A program made the translations under genes and the position numbers. A stretch of DNA of 9,158 nucleotides from positions 1 to 9,158 of the forward strand of contig JAZDDW010000007.1 of NCBI GenBank assembly GCA_043809365.1. The letters run 5' to 3'. A model generated the notes under the pieces. It had not been told where the DNA came from, did no database searches, and saw nothing but the letters and a program-made list of their open reading frames with translations. The DNA comes from CAJAUT01 sp043809365 (lineage in GTDB: Bacteria > Patescibacteriota > Microgenomatia > UBA1400 > UBA12108). Shown here piece by piece: positions 6,501 through 9,158 of the stretch; within the stretch, counting starts at the first letter, position 1; each line of letters starts with the position of its first letter.

Positions 6501-6906
6501 GGGGAGCGCAATGGATGACGTTGGAGTGATTCCGATCACTGGGGTTGGAGGATTGGCAGAGGAACAGAGATTTTCTGGGGGAGGGATAGTACATGCTGAT
6601 TACGCCCAAAATGCGGTATTGTATGTAGGCGGGACTTATGCGATAGCGGTGACATACGATCAACGAAAACTGGACAACTATAGTGCGATTACTTCCGTGG
6701 AGATTTTGAGGAAATATACGGATAATCCAGAGTGGGTGGAAGGGATAGAAGAAACAGTAATCGCGCCAAAGTACTATGATCTCAATAATCAATTGGTGAG
6801 GCTGTTGAGTGGGCAGACGAGCGAGTGGGAGGAAGACTCGGTGGCCTTGGTATGTTCGTTTCTAGTACCGTTTTTTGAGGGTGAGCTTCCGACGTGGACG
6901 CGTTGA
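3592..6906 (+). CDS. Very large unrecognised protein (1104 aa) with internal lipoprotein-type signal
   Basis: I do not recognise a family. Residues 1-380 are soluble, rich in charged residues and helix-forming, with lysine-rich patches (KGGKERGE, RTKKKNVG) and an Ala/Val/Glu-rich helical stretch. Residues 387-406 (LGGVTAGVTGLVWAATQLGA) form a possible membrane span. Residues 522-543 read as a lipoprotein signal: MLLLGKKRR, then hydrophobic LQAMMVLLYLTA and Cys543 in an LTAC lipobox, followed by a Pro/Thr/Val linker. Residues 570-1104 look beta-rich, with repeated DxNGN/DGS/GDGR turns and many Trp and Tyr, as in exported proteins. There is no N-terminal signal peptide. It could be a two-part membrane protein, a fusion of two genes, or one frame with a second start at ATG 5155. 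Its promoter is at 3558-3586, and two membrane/secreted genes follow in the same direction, suggesting an envelope role. ATG 3598 is an alternative start. Confidence 0.8.
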   Translation: MNMVRSGETLVDRRRVDLVGAMQDWELFTGMEHELGLTKDRLGALGKLLGGLPRELLAQVGVDSVHPDQSVFYLDNSGEKQYVEPGELLRINRYGPSSGELVAMGVVADGMRDKNSPFFVPQHLKEAQAGAKLFRMAVETAMREKGLDPLAQAERAEAVEKYQMENMLLKGVGVVKAIKGGKERGEIRVRTKKKNVGVAEGILQQWGLKDAESVRKYLSSGDSDAMRVSLVRELAKKAKMKVRGVGVNAEEERSMAREIVAELVVLAEVVQAVDGEGKVWVERVRQSLPTRINGVWVASADAGVARHHREVMVARAALGILTQLERGNDALGWPARARAGIVTGADRLAGRVDRVLDDLSLPPAEDWSVVTIEEEKGNTSLGKILRLGGVTAGVTGLVWAATQLGATEVQSGLVVQVEDQIGEMGSSTYLDSIWEKSETGQPVEKVVIRGGESKGGEVGWLENQIRGLIPEYEEKVAALDQWVKWEVLAAGGEQAQREIERVAVEMGRDPTGVLEMGGGITMLLLGKKRRLQAMMVLLYLTACSPGLETPVVVLTPTYAVPGVEVGEAGGVFPADIDWIEVVDPFDSDHVKGHADQVAVVAQNSVREVWGDDVAESMQFWAVTGRMPNGQELEGGMMGVFQDKNGNVWVSLVENTDGSFSYLGRSAGSVREYLLVPSSEVDRWQIVSRTRVHRLFEMGSDMVVRGFLPLNEEADSDWVHSPDGFGGGRALLMPAELPGNLLDLIRAGGRYDAERRVWQDTRGYDVYMLTGDGSWVFVGGEPTVGAIVDESGHILDANGNPIEIGTATPEAGVLDVGRVLREEMEGKVPTVRDASMGDYEIVQSESGAYRAINERFGVDVELTGVKDQYGERLVGDDGRTVFLKNHEDKWIVAPTFIWKDKRAELGLYSPEGNGPSINEDGTKAMQVVGELVGYGEPVRETYQGKSYDYPTALLWVGNKPSGEKIIVRMIMGSAMDDVGVIPITGVGGLAEEQRFSGGGIVHADYAQNAVLYVGGTYAIAVTYDQRKLDNYSAITSVEILRKYTDNPEWVEGIEETVIAPKYYDLNNQLVRLLSGQTSEWEEDSVALVCSFLVPFFEGELPTWTR
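5155..5220 (+). other. Internal class II (lipoprotein) signal sequence in the giant gene
   Basis: From ATG 5155 the frame encodes a short start, a basic KKRR n-region, the hydrophobic core LQAMMVLLYLTA and Cys at 5218-5220. LTAC fits the lipobox consensus [LVI][ASTVI][GAS]C. The 22-residue length is typical for bacterial lipoproteins, but the position, residues 522-543 of an uninterrupted frame, is not. GGGGG at 5144-5148, 6 nt before the ATG, could pair with the anti-Shine-Dalgarno using a wobble pair. No -10 box precedes it. Confidence 0.5.
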
Positions 6907-6932
6907 TTTTGTGAGGGATAGGTGTGTATACT
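6903..6932 (+). promoter_or_regulatory. Promoter of the membrane-anchored gene, leaderless geometry
   Basis: TTGATT (6903-6908) and TATACT (6927-6932) are separated by 18 nt. GTG 6939 begins 6 nt after the -10 box. The element overlaps the stop codon of the preceding gene. Confidence 0.5.
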
Positions 6933-6938
6933 GGGAGA

Positions 6939-7589
6939 GTGAATGGATTAGCAAAAAAAATATTGGTGGCGTCGTTGATTTTGGTGTTTGGGGGATTGGC
7001 GTATTTTTATCTGCGCGTACGGTACCCCGATCTCTCTCTGTGGCGGGAGTCTAAAATTGTTGGAGTAAATGCAATGGCACAGGTGCCGGAGTTGTACCAG
7101 CAGATGGTAGAAAGAGGTAACCTTTCTCAAGGTGTATTGGCAGAGGTACACATACAGGGGAAAATAGTGAGCAAGATGTGGCACGATGAGGAGGGGAACT
7201 ATTGGGTAAAGGTAAAGTTGCAGAGATTGGGCCGCGCCACTTGGGTATTGCTGGGTACGGCAGAATCTCCCTGGGCGAGCGTACAGAAAGCAAAGAGGGG
7301 GCAGGTGGGATATACCCAAACATGGACCAAGACGGGAATGGAGGAGTTGGGGGCAATGCTGGGGAAGGGAGCACCCATGGTGTTTTCGCTGACTACTCAA
7401 GACCCTGGAACGGTTGTGGGTGGGGAGATCGAGGAGTGTGATAAAGAGTGCGTGGCGTTACGCAAAGACGAGAGTCGGTACTGGCAAAATAACCAGAAGC
7501 TGGTGGAGGCTACACCCAGAATGGCTGATTGGGGGAGCGCGCCACTGCAAGTGGGGAGGGCGACCTTGCTGATTGTGTATGAAAAATAA
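6939..7589 (+). CDS. Single-span membrane-anchored protein, 216 aa, function unknown
   Basis: The product starts MNGLAKKILVASLILVFGGL and has one N-terminal hydrophobic helix (about residues 7-24) with no clear signal-peptidase site. It is therefore probably anchored with its C-terminal domain outside. The rest has alternating strands (VLAEVHIQGKIV, NYWVKVKLQRLG, TWVLLGTAE), a short ECDKEC motif that could form a disulfide, and a closing strand RATLLIVYEK. I recognise no family. In-frame GTG 6924 would add five residues, but the -10 box lies inside that extension, so GTG 6939 is preferred. The stop overlaps the next gene's start by 11 nt, so the two are probably translated together, and a shared job at the cell surface is inferred. 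Confidence 0.78.
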   Translation: MNGLAKKILVASLILVFGGLAYFYLRVRYPDLSLWRESKIVGVNAMAQVPELYQQMVERGNLSQGVLAEVHIQGKIVSKMWHDEEGNYWVKVKLQRLGRATWVLLGTAESPWASVQKAKRGQVGYTQTWTKTGMEELGAMLGKGAPMVFSLTTQDPGTVVGGEIEECDKECVALRKDESRYWQNNQKLVEATPRMADWGSAPLQVGRATLLIVYEK

Positions 7590-9158
7590 ACGCTGGCTGA
7601 TGATTGGAGTGATAATGGCGGTGAGTGGCATGTTGTGGGGAGTGAAAAGCGCGTATGCCCAGACTTGCTCGGGTACGATAACGAGTACGGCGAAGGGATG
7701 TTCGAGTTCTAATTATTGTACGAAAAATTTTTCCTATACAGGTACGTGTGGTCCAAATAACGGGTATTGTGTGGCACCTATTTTGACGATGACTTGTACA
7801 GGTGATGGCATAACTTGTACGAATACCCAAGATTTCAATGTTTACCGGGTGTGTGATGGCACGGCTGGGGGGGGGAGCGGGTGCGGGGGGGCGGCGTGGC
7901 CGAGTTGCCAGGGATGGTGTCCCGCAGGAACGGTGTGCAAGAGCGGAGCGGCCGCGCCGTGCGCGTGTGGGTCGGCGTCGAGTTGTAATGATTTTGTGCA
8001 AGATCCGGCGAATCTGGCGGCAACACGGACATCTTCGACTTCGGTGCACATCACTTGGACCAAGTCGCCTTCGCAGTATGTGACTAGGCAAGAGGTAAGT
8101 GTGTGTAAATTTGATAGCCCCTCCCAGTGCCCGGTCAATGTGAGCCTAGATGACAATATTAGTTCGTATGATGCTACTGGAGTGCTAACGGAGGGGACAT
8201 ATTATGTCGTGAAGGTGACGTTCCACGCAGAGGGAGCTCCGAGCGTGTGGGCGGCATGCGAAAAGTCGAGCCGGGAATATCATTTGTCGTCGTGCCAACT
8301 GACACCCTGGCCTGCGCAGGTAGCGGTGGGACAACAGGTGACACTGACGACGGGGTTGGTGGGGAACGTCACCTGCCAAGTCCAGTATTCGCGCACCAAT
8401 GGGACGGGGCAAGTAACAATTGCGCCGGAGACGGACAATACTCACCCCTACTCAACCAATGTGAGTGGGGTGGCGGTGGGGAGCGCGACGGTGATGGGTA
8501 AAGTGATTGTGGGGGGGGCACAGATCTGCCAAGGTAATACCACGGTGAATGTGATCAGTAATTGTACTCCGAGTGCGCCCTCGACGCCAAACCTAGTCAG
8601 TCCTAGCAATGGGGCGACGGTAACTGGGCCAACCGTGAACCTAGATTGGGACCCGGTGAGTTGGGGGACTAAATGTCCAGCACCCAATAGCAACAAATAT
8701 ACGGTTTTTATCAAAGAATCAGATAGTTATGTGGTTCCTGACGCAGGTAATGCGACTGTGATTGATAGGGCTGCGGCGAATGATTTTTATCCGTTTACTG
8801 GAGTGGCGGGAAAGACTTACTATTGGCGAGTAGTGGCGGATAATGGGGGGAGTAGTACACCTTCACTCACTTGGAGCTTTACGGTACCCTTGGGGTGCAC
8901 ACCGAGTGCGCCAGTAGCACCAACTTTGTCTACGCCAACTAACGGGGCGACGGTAACTGGGCCAACCGTGAACCTAGATTGGGACCCCACAAGCTCTTGG
9001 GGGGTGAAGTGTCCAGTACCCAATAGCAATTCTTACAAGCTGTACGTCCAAGAGTCGACAACTCCCATAACCCCTACGATTTTGGTGACTAGTACAGGAT
9101 CGGGGACGACAAGTTACAATAATTATGCAGTCACAGAAGGTAAAACATATTACTGGCG
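7579..9158 (+). CDS. Secreted cysteine-rich protein with Ig/FN3-like domains, 3'-truncated by window edge
   Basis: The frame is open from ATG 7579 to the window end (526 codons). A classical signal peptide is visible: MKNKRW, a hydrophobic core to residue 22, and SAYA before Gln28, with cleavage expected after Ala27. Residues 30-136 contain 15 cysteines with Gly/Ser/Thr spacers, suggesting a disulfide-knotted head. About 137-235 is FN3-like (DPANLAATRTSS, VHITW, TGVLTEGTYYVVKV). About 236-328 resembles a bacterial Ig (Big2-like) domain (VAVGQQVTLTT, GVAVGSATVMG). From residue 329 two tandem FN3-like repeats of about 111 aa each carry NGATVTGPTVNLDWDP and GKTYYWR. The second is cut by the window. 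The gene overlaps the preceding membrane-protein gene by 11 nt and has no Shine-Dalgarno. ATG 7600 is a poorer alternative because it shortens the signal peptide. Probable role: surface adhesin or surface-layer component, inferred from architecture only. Confidence 0.85.
   Translation, partial: MKNKRWLMIGVIMAVSGMLWGVKSAYAQTCSGTITSTAKGCSSSNYCTKNFSYTGTCGPNNGYCVAPILTMTCTGDGITCTNTQDFNVYRVCDGTAGGGSGCGGAAWPSCQGWCPAGTVCKSGAAAPCACGSASSCNDFVQDPANLAATRTSSTSVHITWTKSPSQYVTRQEVSVCKFDSPSQCPVNVSLDDNISSYDATGVLTEGTYYVVKVTFHAEGAPSVWAACEKSSREYHLSSCQLTPWPAQVAVGQQVTLTTGLVGNVTCQVQYSRTNGTGQVTIAPETDNTHPYSTNVSGVAVGSATVMGKVIVGGAQICQGNTTVNVISNCTPSAPSTPNLVSPSNGATVTGPTVNLDWDPVSWGTKCPAPNSNKYTVFIKESDSYVVPDAGNATVIDRAAANDFYPFTGVAGKTYYWRVVADNGGSSTPSLTWSFTVPLGCTPSAPVAPTLSTPTNGATVTGPTVNLDWDPTSSWGVKCPVPNSNSYKLYVQESTTPITPTILVTSTGSGTTSYNNYAVTEGKTYYW
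7867..7891 (+). repeat. Clustered G runs (G9, G3, G7) in the secreted-protein gene
   Basis: A run of nine G (7867-7875) is followed by GGG (7879-7881) and seven G (7885-7891), coding a glycine-rich turn in the cysteine-rich domain. It is prone to slippage and could fold as a G-quadruplex on the + strand. Confidence 0.85.
8563..8895 (+). repeat. FN3-like tandem repeat unit 1 (111 codons)
   Basis: The unit starts at the codons for CTPSAP and ends before the next CTPSAP. It carries SPSNGATVTGPTVNLDW, CPAPNSNKYTV and GKTYYWRVVADNG. Bases 8611-8654 are identical to 8944-8987 in unit 2. Confidence 0.85.
8896..9158 (+). repeat. FN3-like tandem repeat unit 2, cut by window end
   Basis: The unit starts 333 nt after unit 1 with CTPSAP and shows the same NGATVTGPTVNLDWDP, CPVPNSNSYKL and GKTYYWR landmarks. 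A one-codon insertion between the two conserved blocks changes the offset from 333 to 336 nt. More units may lie downstream. Confidence 0.85.

Noticed and set aside
5971..6792. 273-codon open frame on the minus strand
   Set aside because: It is wholly antisense to the giant plus-strand gene, gives a His/Pro/Ser/Ile-rich product with no motif, and is explained by the G-rich, stop-poor composition of the sense strand.
6904..6906. TGA read as glycine (code 25, as in some CPR lineages)
   Set aside because: TGA ends the giant gene and the AbiEii gene at sensible places, and no in-frame TGA interrupts any recognisable domain, so the standard code suffices.
7510..8091. 193-codon minus-strand open frame rich in Arg and Thr
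   Set aside because: It runs antisense to the secreted-protein gene, which has a clear signal peptide and domains; the composition is an artefact of the opposite frame.

Overview
The window looks like a chromosomal stretch of a bacterium, most likely a Candidate Phyla Radiation (Patescibacteria, Microgenomates-like) genome. That placement is an inference from compact gene packing, near-absence of Shine-Dalgarno sites, small nucleotidyltransferase toxin-antitoxin modules and large cysteine-rich secreted proteins with no close relative I recognise. The standard genetic code fits: TGA, TAG and TAA all act as stops. The + strand is strongly G-rich, even under genes coded on the - strand.

Layout. 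(1) 1-894, the 3' part of recF; its N-terminus with the Walker A loop lies outside the window. (2) 863-1039, a 58-codon minus-strand small gene, and 1056-1877, nnrD (NAD(P)HX dehydratase). The two diverge from one palindromic -10 box, TATAATTATA. (3) 1882-2768, an AbiE-like type IV toxin-antitoxin pair on +: a small DUF6922-like partner, then an AbiEii nucleotidyltransferase. (4) 3461-2770 on -, an MNT nucleotidyltransferase and a HEPN RNase (HI0073/HI0074, MntA/HepT type). The two modules meet tail to tail with one base between stops. (5) 3592-9158+, three genes of a probable cell-envelope locus: an unrecognised 1104-residue protein with an internal lipoprotein-type signal sequence, a 216-residue single-span membrane protein, and a secreted cysteine-rich protein with Ig/FN3-like domains that runs off the window.

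The most striking pattern is in the starts. Six genes have a sigma70-type -10 hexamer ending only 5-7 nt before the start codon. Four of these also have a -35-like hexamer 17-18 nt further upstream, and one has an extended -10. Transcription would then begin at or within a base or two of the start codon, so most genes here appear to be expressed from leaderless mRNAs. This also chooses between alternative starts (1056 rather than 1038; 3461 rather than 3476; 6939 rather than 6924).

Other points: a perfect 4x TCAATGG heptamer repeat inside nnrD whose copy number controls the reading frame, long G runs in the surface-protein gene, a 7-bp inverted repeat straddling the promoter of the giant gene, and a 44-nt exactly conserved block in two tandem FN3-like repeats. 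No rRNA, tRNA, CRISPR, insertion sequence or convincing terminator was seen, and no gene-free stretch exceeds about 115 nt.
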